A stretch of DNA of 64,000 bases, from assembly GCF_021458635.1 (NCBI RefSeq), contig NZ_JAIRDQ010000001.1:434001-498000 (forward strand). Reading direction: 5' to 3'. The stretch is from Bradyrhizobium monzae. Lineage in GTDB: Bacteria; Pseudomonadota; Alphaproteobacteria; Rhizobiales; Xanthobacteraceae. Both the position numbers and the translations under genes were made by a program. The notes beneath the pieces are model-generated. The model searched no databases. It was not told where the DNA came from and was given only the letters and a program-made list of their open reading frames with translations. Positions 26,096 to 34,868 of the stretch are shown here, in pieces. Numbering within the stretch: the stretch's first letter is position 1; each line of letters opens with the position of its first letter.

Positions 26096-27010
26096 CTACC
26101 CCTCCCCCGCCAGCCTGAACGTCCCCTCCATCATCTGCACGCAGCTGCCGCCGACATGGGCGGAAACGATCTTGCCGTCCTGCTTGCGCACGCGCGTCCG
26201 GAGGATGCTGGGCCGGCCCATGTCAAAGCCCTGGCCGACCGTGAGCTTCAACTCGCCGTCGCGCACGGGATCGAGATCGGCGAACAACGCGGCGGCGGCG
26301 ACCGTGGCGCTGCCGGTGGCGGGGTCTTCGGCGAGACCGCCGGCACCGCGCATGAACATCCGCGCCTGTCGCTCGCTAGGCGCCTCCGATGCGGGCACAT
26401 CGCTTGTGTAGAACCACACCGAGCGGGCGTCGTCGCGCGGCAATACCCTGCCGAACGCAGCCGCGTCGGGCCTCGCCCGCTTGAGCGCATCGCGCGAATG
26501 CAGCTCCGCCACCACGAACGGCGTTCCGACGCCGACAACGTGCGGCGCGTGGCGATCGACCTTGATGTCATCAGCAGTCAAGGAGATGCAGGCCGCAACG
26601 TCGGCGGCGGAAATCTCCGCCAGTCGCGACAGCGGCTGCGGCGCGGTGAGCTCGGTGCTGATCACCCTGCCTTGCTCCCGCACGATGTCGACCGGGACCA
26701 ACCCAGCTATCTCCTCGAACAGCAATCGCGGCTTCGGCTCCTTCGCGAGGCTCGCCAGCACGAAAGAGGTGCCGACATTCGGATGGCCGGCGAACGGCAT
26801 CTCCCTCACCGGCGTGAAGATGCGCACCTCGGCGTCGTTGGCCTTGTCGCGCGGCGGCAGCACGAAGGTCGTCTCGGAATAGTTGAACTCGGTCGCGATC
26901 GCCTGCATCTGCTGCGTTGAAAGCCCTGCGGCGTCGAGCACCACGGCGAGCTGGTTGCCGCCGAAGGCGCGGTCAGTGAACACGTCGACGGTGATGTAGC
27001 GGCGCTGCAT
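26096..27010 (-). CDS. PhzF-family isomerase/epimerase
   Basis: A 304-residue PhzF-fold protein, a duplicated diaminopimelate-epimerase-like fold. It has DRAFGGNQLAVVLD near residue 11, the catalytic Glu in EFNYSETTFVLP near residue 44, the MPFAGHPNVGTSFVL motif near 71, and GAGGLAEDPATGSATVA near 225. Phenazine genes are absent, so this is a housekeeping or catabolic PhzF paralogue of unknown substrate. It shares direction with the amidohydrolase gene but is 121 bases away. Confidence 0.92.
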   Translation of the reverse strand: MQRRYITVDVFTDRAFGGNQLAVVLDAAGLSTQQMQAIATEFNYSETTFVLPPRDKANDAEVRIFTPVREMPFAGHPNVGTSFVLASLAKEPKPRLLFEEIAGLVPVDIVREQGRVISTELTAPQPLSRLAEISAADVAACISLTADDIKVDRHAPHVVGVGTPFVVAELHSRDALKRARPDAAAFGRVLPRDDARSVWFYTSDVPASEAPSERQARMFMRGAGGLAEDPATGSATVAAAALFADLDPVRDGELKLTVGQGFDMGRPSILRTRVRKQDGKIVSAHVGGSCVQMMEGTFRLAGEG

Positions 27011-27131
27011 GCAAAATCCTCACGCAATTGGCGGCAGCAAACCGGCCGCTTCGCGCAGCACTCTACAGGCCCAAAACATCGCCCGTCATGCCCCAAAATT
27101 CGGAGCAATCGGAGCAATCACCGATGACGGA

Positions 27132-28025
27132 TCAGAAACGAAAAAGCGGCCGCGGTGATGCCAGAACTTGCGCGCGCTCGCTCTTGTCGACGATCAGCGC
27201 ATCGAGGAATTCGCGGTTCTTCGCGTAAGCCTGCGTTGCCTCGAACTGCGTGTGCGGCCAGTCGCTGCCCCACAGCAGGCGATCGAGGCCGTAGGCACTG
27301 CGCAGCAACGGATAAGCCTCTTTCGCAAAGCTCTCGCCGGCGGCGCCATTGCGGTACGGCGCGGAGATCTTGACCCAGACGTTTTTCGTCGCTCCCAATT
27401 TCAGCACGGATTGAAAGCCGGGATCGGCGACACCGAGCTTCGAATCGGGCAGCGCGTAATGATCGAGCACGACAGTGACGCCGCGATCGAGCAGTTGCGG
27501 CGCGAGCGCGGCAAGATCGGGGGCGTTGCGCTGGATCTCGACCTGCCAGCCCATCGCCTTCACGTTCGTGAGCAATCCCTTCCATTCGGTAGCACCCAGA
27601 TCGGGCAAGGGCTGGCCAACGAGATTGAGGCGAATGCCGACGATGCCGGCACGATCGAGTTCGCGCAGCTCGTCTGCGGAAGCCGTGGGATCGACGACGG
27701 CAATGCCGCGCAGGCGGCCGTTGGTCTGCTTCAGGCAGTCGACCAGATAGGAATTGTCGGTGCCGAGAAAGCTCGGCTGCACCAGCACGCCGTTGGTCAT
27801 GCCGTTGTGGTCGAGCTGCTCGAGATAAAGCGACAGCGGCGCGTCGTAGTCCGGCGCATAACGCCGGCCCGGCGCGAGTTTCAATCTACGATGAAAGACA
27901 TGGGCGTGGGTGTCGATCGTCGGCAAGGCCGCCTCACTCCTGGCTGTGGTCGCGACCCCTGCGGCGAGCGATGCGAGGCCCGCACCAAACTGGCGGCGCG
28001 TCAGGCCGCGTTGGGTCGATGTCAT
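27132..28025 (-). CDS. Exported amidohydrolase-family (amidohydro-rel) metal enzyme
   Basis: A 297-residue TIM-barrel hydrolase of the amidohydrolase-2 type. LTRRQFGAGLASLAAG near the N-terminus is a twin-arginine signal, so export of the folded enzyme is likely. The metal-site features DTHAHVFH, a His in VVLDHYALPD and the LLWGSDWPHTQFE segment with its Asp are present. Family members include 2-pyrone-4,6-dicarboxylate lactonase and related lactonases or decarboxylases. It is followed upstream in the transcript by an MFS permease and a GntR regulator. That suggests an inducible uptake and breakdown module for a small organic acid. Confidence 0.88.
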   Translation of the reverse strand: MTSTQRGLTRRQFGAGLASLAAGVATTARSEAALPTIDTHAHVFHRRLKLAPGRRYAPDYDAPLSLYLEQLDHNGMTNGVLVQPSFLGTDNSYLVDCLKQTNGRLRGIAVVDPTASADELRELDRAGIVGIRLNLVGQPLPDLGATEWKGLLTNVKAMGWQVEIQRNAPDLAALAPQLLDRGVTVVLDHYALPDSKLGVADPGFQSVLKLGATKNVWVKISAPYRNGAAGESFAKEAYPLLRSAYGLDRLLWGSDWPHTQFEATQAYAKNREFLDALIVDKSERAQVLASPRPLFRF

Positions 28026-28046
28026 GGTTATTCCTCCCCGTTTCCG

Positions 28047-29291
28047 TCAAGCGCGGGCGGCCGCGGCCTGCTCGAACACCTTGCCGCGGGTCTCGGGCAG
28101 GAGCACCACCGCAATCAGCACCAGCGAATAAGCGAAGGCCGCGTCGATGCCGATCGCGGGCCCGAGACCGATGTGATCACTGAGGAAACCGACCAGGAAA
28201 GGAAACGCTGCGGAGACGACGCGGCCGAAATTGTAGCAGAAGCCGACGCCGGTGCCGCGCACGCCGGCCGGATAGAGCTCGCTGAACAGTGCCGCCATGC
28301 TGGCGGGAATACCGGCCGAGAAGAAGCCGAGTGGAAAGCCGAGCAACAGCATCTCGCCGTTGGTCAGTGGCGCAAAGATGTAGACCAGCACGGTGGCGAT
28401 GCAGGCGCTGGCGAAGAACGCGACATTGGCCCGGCGGCCGATGCGGTCGCTGATGATCCCGCTCGCGACACAGCCGCAGAAAAAGGCGGCGATAATGACC
28501 GCGAGATAGAAGCTGGAGCCGAGCACCGAGAGATGCCGCACCTCGCGCAGGTAGGTCGGCAGGAACGTCGTCAGCGCGGCATAGCCACCGTGGGCGCCGA
28601 TGCCGAACAAGCCGCCGACCAGGGTCGAGCGCAGCACGTCACGATGAAAGATGCCGGAGAGCGTTGCGAGGAACGGCGTTTCCGCGTCCCTTGCAACAGC
28701 GCGCGGCGGCTCCTTCAACCCGCGACGGATGAAGAGGATGAGAAGCGCGGGCAACAAACCGATCGCAAACAGGATGCGCCAGGCGATGTCCGCCGGCGCG
28801 TAAGTGAAGACCAGCGCCGACAACAGCACCGCCGCGCCCCATCCGATCGCCCAGGCGCTCTGCACTGAACCCAGCGCCTTGCCGCGATGCTCGGGACGGA
28901 TGATCTCCGCCATCAGCACCGCGCCGACGGCCCATTCCGCGCCGAAGCCCAGGCCCTGGATGGCCTTGAGCACCAGGAGCTGGGTGAAGCTCATTGCGAA
29001 TGCGCAGGCGAAGGTCGCGAGCGCAAAGGTCAGCACCGTGATCTGCAGCGCCTTGACGCGGCCATAGCGATCGCCGAGCGCGCCACCGAGCCATCCGCCG
29101 AACGCGCCGAAGAACAGCGTGACCGAACCGAGCAGGCCGGCATCGGCCTTGCTGATGCCGAAGGCCGCGATCAGCGCAGGGATGGCAAGGCCGAACATCT
29201 GGACGTCGAGCGCGTCCAGCGCCCAGCCGCCAAAGCTTGCCCAGAACGTGCGCCGCTCCAACGGCGAGCTTTCACTGTACCAGTTCGACAT
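28047..29291 (-). CDS. MFS transporter (aromatic/sugar-acid:H+ symporter type)
   Basis: A 414-residue 12-helix major facilitator. GGWLGGALGDRYGRVKAL (near residue 68) is the MFS signature loop between helices 2 and 3, and the repeat SGIISDRIGRRANV lies in the second half. An N-terminal FGGWALDALDVQMFGLAIPAL segment is typical of the AAHS-like group that imports aromatic acids or sugar acids. It lies 21 bases upstream of the amidohydrolase in the transcript, so it probably imports the substrate or a precursor for it. Confidence 0.9.
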   Translation of the reverse strand: MSNWYSESSPLERRTFWASFGGWALDALDVQMFGLAIPALIAAFGISKADAGLLGSVTLFFGAFGGWLGGALGDRYGRVKALQITVLTFALATFACAFAMSFTQLLVLKAIQGLGFGAEWAVGAVLMAEIIRPEHRGKALGSVQSAWAIGWGAAVLLSALVFTYAPADIAWRILFAIGLLPALLILFIRRGLKEPPRAVARDAETPFLATLSGIFHRDVLRSTLVGGLFGIGAHGGYAALTTFLPTYLREVRHLSVLGSSFYLAVIIAAFFCGCVASGIISDRIGRRANVAFFASACIATVLVYIFAPLTNGEMLLLGFPLGFFSAGIPASMAALFSELYPAGVRGTGVGFCYNFGRVVSAAFPFLVGFLSDHIGLGPAIGIDAAFAYSLVLIAVVLLPETRGKVFEQAAAARA

Positions 29292-29343
29292 GTTTTCCTA
29301 CCCCTGTACTCGTTTATTGCTTGATATCGTTGCAAGGCCGCCG

Positions 29344-30075
29344 TCAGCGGATCTCGGCATGGTAGCGGAAGCGATCCGCCGGCCCGCGAGAGCGGCGCCA
29401 TTCGATCGGCCGCCGCTCCAGATCGAGCGCGAGGCGCTCGATCACGATCAGCGGCGCGCGAGCCTCGAGCCGCAATAGGCGCGCCTGCATCTCGTTGGCG
29501 GTCTCGACCGTCAGGATCTCCTCGGCGGAGACCACGACCTCGCCGCAGCGCTCCTCGTAGAGCGGATACAGCAGGTCGCCGAACTCGGCGGTGTCGATCT
29601 CGAGAATTTTTGCGAAACGCGATTGCTGCAGCCAGATCTCTTCGGCGAGCAGCGGCACGTCGTCGATCAGCCGCAGGCGCGACAGGCTGATCACGGGCTC
29701 GCCAATGGGAATACGCAACGCCGACGCGACGGCGGATGTCGCCGGCACGCTCTTGCGCCTGATAATGCGGCTCTTCGGCACGCGCCGCTCGCCGCTTTCG
29801 GACCGGAAGCGGAAGAAGCGGAACAGCGAGGAGTTGAAGCGCGCCCGGCGCACGAAGGTACCACGGCCCTGCTGCCGCTCGAGCACGGCGTCGGCGACGA
29901 GCTGGTCGATTGCCTTGCGCACGGTGCCGATGGCGACGCCGTAATGGGCGCCAAGCTCAGCCTCCGAGGGAATCGGCTCGCCCGGCCGCCATTCGTTGCG
30001 GTTGATGCGCCCGGCGAGGTCGTCGCGCAGGCGCTGGTAGCGTGGCAGGCGGTCGTCGCGCGGGGCTGAATTCAT
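29344..30075 (-). CDS. GntR-family regulator with UTRA ligand domain (HutC type)
   Basis: A 243-residue regulator. The winged helix-turn-helix occupies about residues 8-75 (YQRLRDDLAGRINRNEW, EAELGAHYGVAIGTVRKAIDQL). A UTRA effector domain follows (about 95-235, containing RLRLIDDVPLLAEEIWL and LIVIERLALDLERRPIEW). The ATG at 30075 is preferred to a TTG at 30111, which would place the operator inside the gene. It heads a unit with the MFS permease and amidohydrolase. An 18-base inverted repeat directly before the start suggests autoregulation. No ribosome site is seen, so the message may be leaderless. Confidence 0.88.
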   Translation of the reverse strand: MNSAPRDDRLPRYQRLRDDLAGRINRNEWRPGEPIPSEAELGAHYGVAIGTVRKAIDQLVADAVLERQQGRGTFVRRARFNSSLFRFFRFRSESGERRVPKSRIIRRKSVPATSAVASALRIPIGEPVISLSRLRLIDDVPLLAEEIWLQQSRFAKILEIDTAEFGDLLYPLYEERCGEVVVSAEEILTVETANEMQARLLRLEARAPLIVIERLALDLERRPIEWRRSRGPADRFRYHAEIR

Positions 30076-30076
30076 A

Positions 30077-30094
30077 TAGTCATATAGATGACTA
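30077..30094. promoter_or_regulatory. Inverted repeat, probable GntR operator
   Basis: TAGTCAT-ATAG-ATGACTA is a perfect seven-base inverted repeat with a four-base spacer, one base before the GntR start codon. This is the usual kind and place for an autoregulatory site of a HutC-type repressor. Confidence 0.6.
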
Positions 30095-30202
30095 GATGAG
30101 ATGTAAGTCAAGCGCTACTGGAATACCGCGCGACCAGCTAGCCGCAGGAGAGCGCGAGGCCGGGCCGCAGACTTCGCCAACCCGGCCTCGCCTTCCCGAT
30201 CG

Positions 30203-30403
30203 TCAGTTCATGGTCTTGGGCATGCAGGGCGGCTCCTTGTAGGGCGCCGTGGCATAGGCGCCCACCGCGGGAGCCCTGACGCAATCCGCCGTGGCGTGGG
30301 TTGCGGCGCGCCGCACGGGAGCGGTGTCGCGGGCGGCTGCGGCCTGGGTTTGATAGACGGAAGCGGCGATCAAGGCGGCCGAGACGAAGGTCAGTCGGGT
30401 CAT
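30203..30403 (-). CDS. Small secreted protein, function unknown
   Basis: A 66-residue protein with a signal peptide (MTRLTFVSAALIAASVYQTQ, then AAAA) and a short mature part with two cysteines (ADCVRAP and PPCMPK). GGAG lies eight bases before the chosen ATG. An upstream in-frame codon at 30523 has no such site. No family was recognised. It is probably periplasmic, perhaps disulfide-bonded. Confidence 0.6.
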   Translation of the reverse strand: MTRLTFVSAALIAASVYQTQAAAARDTAPVRRAATHATADCVRAPAVGAYATAPYKEPPCMPKTMN

Positions 30404-30519
30404 GGATTTTCTCCGCGTGACAAACGGACGGCGAAGGTTTTTCGACGTCCTGAGTGCAAGAGCGGAATGCCGGGTAAGATATTTCAGCCATGCGTTCAAA
30501 GAAACGCGAGCGGCGCCCC

Positions 30520-31827
30520 TCACCCCAGCTGAAACACCGCAACCGGTCGTTCGTAGCCGCGCACGCTGACCTCGCCGAGCGCGACCGCGTCCCCGCCGTC
30601 ATCGCCGAGCGCCTCGCGCACAGATGCGGAGATCAGGAGCTGCGAGCCGAACTCCTTGTTCAGGACTTCGAGCCGCGCGGCAAAGTTAACGGTGTCGCCG
30701 ATCACGGTGTATTCCTTGCGCCGGGGCGAGCCGATATTGCCGGCGACGACCTCGCCGAAATGGATGCCGATGCCGATCCTGAGCGGCCAGCTCGTCAGCG
30801 CATTGATATGATCCATCGCGGTCAGCATGTCACGGCCTGCGGCGACCGCGCGATGCGCGGCATCGGACGCCTCCAGCGGCGCGCCGAACAGCGCGAGAAA
30901 GCCGTCGCCGAGAAACTTGTTCACGATGCCGCCGTGGCGATCGAGAATATCGACCAGCACCGCGAAGGCGCCGTCGAGCCGGTCGACGACCTCCTGCGGC
31001 GAGCGCGACTGCGCGCCGGCGGTAAAGCCGCGGAAATCGACGAACATCACGGCCACGCGACGAAGATCGCCGGCAGCGCTCGTCCCCTCCGCCATCAGCC
31101 GCTCGACCACCTGCGGCGAGACGTGCTGGCCGAACAAATTGGTCACCCGGTCGCGCGCCGTGGCCGCGGCAATGCTCGCGGCAAATTGCCGCCGCAACTG
31201 CGCGCCGACCGAGCCCGCCAGCACGCCACATACCAGGATCACCAGACTGCGGACTGCGTGGAAATAGATCAGCGGCTCGCCGGCGCCGCTGGCTGAATTG
31301 AAATACAGCGCGACCGCCAGGAGTTCGGCTGCGGCGACAAAACCCGTGAAGGTGGACAGCCAGAAATCGAGCCGCAGCGTCGAAAGAATGACGAAGATGA
31401 AATAGACCAATGGCAACACGAAGCCGAGCGCCTGGCTCGCGCCCATGCTGCGGATCTGGAGGATCAGGATTAGCGTCGGCAGCGAGGTCTCGATAAAGGC
31501 GCCGATATAGCGCCTGATCACCGGCAGGTCGCGATCGAGCTCGAGGTTTTTTCTGATCTGGCTGTGGACCCAGACCTCGAAGAGCAGGAAGCCCGCCACC
31601 AGGACATATTCGCGGACCATGCCCTCCGTCCCGCGCCAGATCCGGTTCGAGATGGCAGGATCGATCACGAAGGTTGCCGTGAGCAAGACCATCATGACGC
31701 AGCCGGTGGCGATCAGCGCCTTGACCCGCAGCAGCTCGGTGCGCAGCACTTCGCGCGTCAGCTCGCGCTCGAACTCCTCCGACAAGACGGCTTTCTGCCG
31801 GGCTTTCCCGCTTATCAAGCTGACCAT
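30520..31827 (-). CDS. Membrane adenylate/guanylate cyclase (class III)
   Basis: A 435-residue protein. About six membrane helices occupy residues 35-215, followed by a class III cyclase domain (about 250-430). VAVMFVDFRGFT near residue 258 and NKFLGDGFLALFG near 305 carry the metal-binding Asp residues, and VIGDTVNFAARLE is present. It would make cyclic AMP in response to a membrane or intramembrane signal. GAGGGGGTGG precedes the ATG. It follows the ABC permease gene by 30 bases on the same strand and may be read from the exporter operon. It is the second cyclase in the window. Confidence 0.92.
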   Translation of the reverse strand: MVSLISGKARQKAVLSEEFERELTREVLRTELLRVKALIATGCVMMVLLTATFVIDPAISNRIWRGTEGMVREYVLVAGFLLFEVWVHSQIRKNLELDRDLPVIRRYIGAFIETSLPTLILILQIRSMGASQALGFVLPLVYFIFVILSTLRLDFWLSTFTGFVAAAELLAVALYFNSASGAGEPLIYFHAVRSLVILVCGVLAGSVGAQLRRQFAASIAAATARDRVTNLFGQHVSPQVVERLMAEGTSAAGDLRRVAVMFVDFRGFTAGAQSRSPQEVVDRLDGAFAVLVDILDRHGGIVNKFLGDGFLALFGAPLEASDAAHRAVAAGRDMLTAMDHINALTSWPLRIGIGIHFGEVVAGNIGSPRRKEYTVIGDTVNFAARLEVLNKEFGSQLLISASVREALGDDGGDAVALGEVSVRGYERPVAVFQLG

Positions 31828-31857
31828 TCCACCCCCTCGATTCCGGGGCAGTCTGCC

Positions 31858-33021
31858 TCAATCCAGCGTGCGGCGGAAGCGCGTCACGGCGATGGTCATG
31901 GCGACCACCATCAGGGCGGCCAGCGCCAGCGTATCGTAACGCAGGTTCTGCATGGTCGCGCCCTTCAGCATGATGGCACGGACGATGCGCAAGTAGTGCG
32001 TCAACGGCAGGCATTCGCCGACAAATTGCGCCCAGACCGGCATGCCCGCGAACGGGAACATGAAGCCGGACAGCAGGATGCTCGGCAGGAAGAACATCAT
32101 CGACATCTGCATGGCCTGCAGCTGGTTCTGCACCAGCGTCGAGATCGTGTAGCCGATCGACAGATTGGTGGCGATGAACAGGGTCGAGAGCAGCGCCAGC
32201 AGGAGAACGTTGCCGAGCAGGGGCACGCTGAACAGCAGCACACCAATGCCGATGATGAGGAAGGCCTGGACGAAGCCGACCAGCACGTAGGGGATGATCT
32301 TGCCGAACATCACCTCGACCGGCTTGATCGGCATCGATAACAAGGCCTCCATGGTGCCGCGCTCGACCTCGCGCGTTACCGAGAGCGCGGTAAAGATCAG
32401 CATGGTCATGGTGAGGATGGTGCCGACCAGGCCCGGCACAATGTTGAGGCTGGAGTTCGCGGCCGGATTGTAGCGTGCATGCGCGCGGATCTCGAACGGC
32501 ATCTCCGGGGGATCGCCGATATAGAGATCGTGCGCGAGCGCAGTCTGCACGAGCATACCGAGCGAGCCGATCGCAGCGCTGGCCGCGACCGGATCCGTGG
32601 CATCGGCCGCGACCAGCAGCGCCGGCTTGTCGCCGCGGCGCACCGCCCGCTCGAAGCCGCGCGGGATCTCGACGCCGAACAGCACCTTGCCGGACTTCAG
32701 GAGGTTGTCGAATTCATCGACGTCGTGCACCTCGTAGATGAAGCGGAAATAGGCGGTATTCTCCATTGCCTTCAACACCGAGCGGGCGAGATCGGAATCC
32801 TCCTGGAGCAACACGGCGCTCGGTAGATTGTGCGGCGTGGTGTTGATGGCATAGCCGAACAGCAACAGCTGCATTACTGGGAGCATCACGATCATCGCGA
32901 ACGAGACGCGGTCGCGCTTGAGCTGGATGAACTCCTTGACCAGCATCGCATAGGAGCGCTTCCAGAAGCCGAAGCGCTCCCGGATTTCGTGCGCTGGCGC
33001 GGGACGATCGACGGCGCTCAT
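31858..33021 (-). CDS. ABC-2 type exporter permease (YbhR/YbhS-like)
   Basis: A 387-residue permease. A first helix (FAMIVMLPVMQLLLFGYAI, about 40-60) and a large periplasmic loop (60-190) are followed by five helices in the C-terminal half. PIKPVEVMFGKIIPYVL is the coupling-region motif of the ABC2-membrane-3 type. It belongs with the ATPase whose stop lies six bases upstream of its start in the transcript, and with the HlyD adaptor. Together they form a tripartite-style exporter. The substrate is unknown; homologous YbhFSR-type systems export drugs or cations. Confidence 0.92.
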   Translation of the reverse strand: MSAVDRPAPAHEIRERFGFWKRSYAMLVKEFIQLKRDRVSFAMIVMLPVMQLLLFGYAINTTPHNLPSAVLLQEDSDLARSVLKAMENTAYFRFIYEVHDVDEFDNLLKSGKVLFGVEIPRGFERAVRRGDKPALLVAADATDPVAASAAIGSLGMLVQTALAHDLYIGDPPEMPFEIRAHARYNPAANSSLNIVPGLVGTILTMTMLIFTALSVTREVERGTMEALLSMPIKPVEVMFGKIIPYVLVGFVQAFLIIGIGVLLFSVPLLGNVLLLALLSTLFIATNLSIGYTISTLVQNQLQAMQMSMMFFLPSILLSGFMFPFAGMPVWAQFVGECLPLTHYLRIVRAIMLKGATMQNLRYDTLALAALMVVAMTIAVTRFRRTLD

Positions 33022-33027
33022 TGCAAA

Positions 33028-33963
33028 CTATCCTTGAAAATTGTCCTTGGAGCGGCTCATCAGCTCGATGAAGACGTCTTCCAGCGAGGGCGCCGATTTG
33101 TGCCAGTGCAGACTGCTCTTGTCGCGCCACGGCGCGATGCTGGCCTCGAGCGCGGCGACGTCGCGTCCCGAGACGTGCAAGGAGGTGCCGAACGGCGCCA
33201 CCATGTCGATTCCGGGCTTGCCGGTGAGCGCGGCCGTGAGGTCGTTTAAGTCCTCGCCTGTCACGGTGTAGGTCGTGAGCGCTGATCCCGCGATCACCTC
33301 CTCCACCGTGCCGTGCGTCAGCAGGTGACCGTAGGCGATGTAGGCGATCTCGTGGCAGCGCTCGGCCTCGTCCATGTAGTGGGTCGAGACCAGCACGGTG
33401 AGGCCTTCGGCGGCGAGCCCATGGATCTCGTTCCAGAAATCGCGCCGCGCCTTGGGATCGACACCCGCCGTCGGCTCGTCCAGCAACAGCAACTTTGGAC
33501 TCGGCAGCGTGCAGGCCCCGAGCGCCAGCCGCTGCTTCCAGCCGCCGGAGAGTTCGCCGGCGAGCTGTTCCTCGCGCCCCGACAAGCCGAGCCGCTTGAT
33601 CATGTCGCGCGCCGCGCCGCGCGCATCGGTGAGGCCATAGAGCCGCGCGAGGAATTCGAGATTCTCGCGCACGGACAGATCCTGATAGAGGCTGAAGCGC
33701 TGGGTCATGTAGCCGACCTGGCGCTTGATCTTGTCCGCGTCCTTCAGGATGTCGTAGCCGAGGCAGGTGCCCTCGCCGCTATCGGGCGTCAGCAGGCCGC
33801 AAAGGATGCGGATGGTCGTGGTCTTGCCCGAACCGTTCGGGCCGAGGAAGCCGTAGATCGAGCCACGCTTCACCTGCATCGACAGATCGTGCACGACCTC
33901 GCGGCCGCCGAACGATTTGGTCAGGCCCTTGACGTCGATCGCGATGTCGTTGCCGCCGTTCAT
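33028..33963 (-). CDS. ABC exporter ATP-binding protein (YbhF-like)
   Basis: A 311-residue ATPase with Walker A GPNGSGKTTTI (near residue 39), signature LSGGWKQRLALG, Walker B LLLLDEPTAGVD and the switch His in VLVSTHYMDEA. An extra C-terminal domain (about 220-311) is typical of ABC-2 exporters of the drug type. The ATG overlaps the HlyD stop by four bases and the permease follows within six bases, so the three genes are translationally coupled. Confidence 0.94.
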   Translation of the reverse strand: MNGGNDIAIDVKGLTKSFGGREVVHDLSMQVKRGSIYGFLGPNGSGKTTTIRILCGLLTPDSGEGTCLGYDILKDADKIKRQVGYMTQRFSLYQDLSVRENLEFLARLYGLTDARGAARDMIKRLGLSGREEQLAGELSGGWKQRLALGACTLPSPKLLLLDEPTAGVDPKARRDFWNEIHGLAAEGLTVLVSTHYMDEAERCHEIAYIAYGHLLTHGTVEEVIAGSALTTYTVTGEDLNDLTAALTGKPGIDMVAPFGTSLHVSGRDVAALEASIAPWRDKSSLHWHKSAPSLEDVFIELMSRSKDNFQG

Positions 33964-34868
33964 CGCTTGTCCGCCACCGGCGTTTTGGGATTGAGATAGA
34001 CGTCGATCGGTTGCCCCACGCGAAGAGCATCAGGTCGCGACGGCCGCGCCTGGATCAGGTAGACGAGCTTGTTGCGCTCTTCGAGGCTATAGATCACCGG
34101 CGGGGTGTATTCGGCCGAGGTCGCGATGAAATAGATCTTGGCGGTCAGATCGGCGGCGCAATTGTCGCAGGCGACCCGCACCTCGTCGCCGATCGACAAT
34201 TTCGGCAGCTCCGTTTCCGGCACGAAGAAGCGCAGCTTCATGTTGCCGGGCGGCATGATCGAGAGCACCGGCCGCTGCGCCGCCACCATCTCGCCCTCCC
34301 GGAAGTAGATCTGCTGGATGGTGCCGGCAACCGGGGCAAAGCCCGTGCGTCGCGCCAGTCGCGTCTCCGAGGTCACCACCCGCGCTTCGGCAACCCGCAG
34401 GTCCGAGACGGCGGAATCGAGCGACGCTTGTGTACCGGAGCCGGTCTTTCTCAGCGACTCCGCGCGATCATGGGTCTGCTGCGCATTGGCCAGCGTCGCC
34501 TTGGTCTGGTTGAGATCGGCAAGCTGGAGATCGTCGTCCACCGAATAGAGGTGATCGCCGACCTTCACGGTGTCGCCCTCACGGATATTCAGCTTCGTCA
34601 CCCGGCCTGCCTCATCCGGGCTGACATAAATCATGTCGGCCTCGACCCAGCCCTGGAAGCCGGGATCGCGCTTGTCGTTGCAGCCGGTGAGTCCGGTTGC
34701 GAGGACCAGAACCACGATCGAACAGAAGCGCGGCAGATACCGCTTATGACCCCTCACCCTGGGGAGCCGCGAAGCGGCGTCTCGAAGGGCGAGGAGCCAC
34801 AGCCGGGCCTGCATTCTTCGAGACGCGCTTTCCGCGCTCCTCAGGATGAGGTGAGAGATCGACTTCAT
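33960..34868 (-). CDS. HlyD-family efflux adaptor lipoprotein with a repeat-derived N-terminal insertion
   Basis: A 302-residue membrane-fusion protein (YbhG-like). The barrel-sandwich segment EADMIYVSPDEAGRVTKL and GDTVKVGDHLYSVDD precede a coiled-coil hairpin (about 110-160), then RTGFAPVAGTIQQIYFREG. LATGLTGC ending at Cys63 is a lipobox. Residues about 5-40 are encoded by the dispersed repeat at 34752-34854. Removing them leaves MKSI joined to a compact lipoprotein signal, so the repeat seems to have inserted in frame into the signal peptide. Whether the longer leader still works is unknown. The ATG overlaps the TetR stop by four bases. Confidence 0.85.
   Translation of the reverse strand: MKSISHLILRSAESASRRMQARLWLLALRDAASRLPRVRGHKRYLPRFCSIVVLVLATGLTGCNDKRDPGFQGWVEADMIYVSPDEAGRVTKLNIREGDTVKVGDHLYSVDDDLQLADLNQTKATLANAQQTHDRAESLRKTGSGTQASLDSAVSDLRVAEARVVTSETRLARRTGFAPVAGTIQQIYFREGEMVAAQRPVLSIMPPGNMKLRFFVPETELPKLSIGDEVRVACDNCAADLTAKIYFIATSAEYTPPVIYSLEERNKLVYLIQARPSRPDALRVGQPIDVYLNPKTPVADKR
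34752..34854. repeat. Dispersed repeat (type 2) inside the HlyD gene
   Basis: The ends are near-perfect inverted repeats (CTCACCCTGGGGAGC and GCTCCTCAGGATGAGGTGAG) of the same family as 25947-26067, with internal CTTCGAGACGC / GCGTCTCGAAG arms. It lies wholly in the 5' part of the HlyD coding region and keeps the reading frame. Confidence 0.85.

Noticed and set aside
27168..28868. 566-codon + strand open frame across the amidohydrolase and MFS genes
   Set aside because: Both minus-strand genes have strong family motifs. This frame is rich in Arg, Glu, Gly and Gln with no domain.
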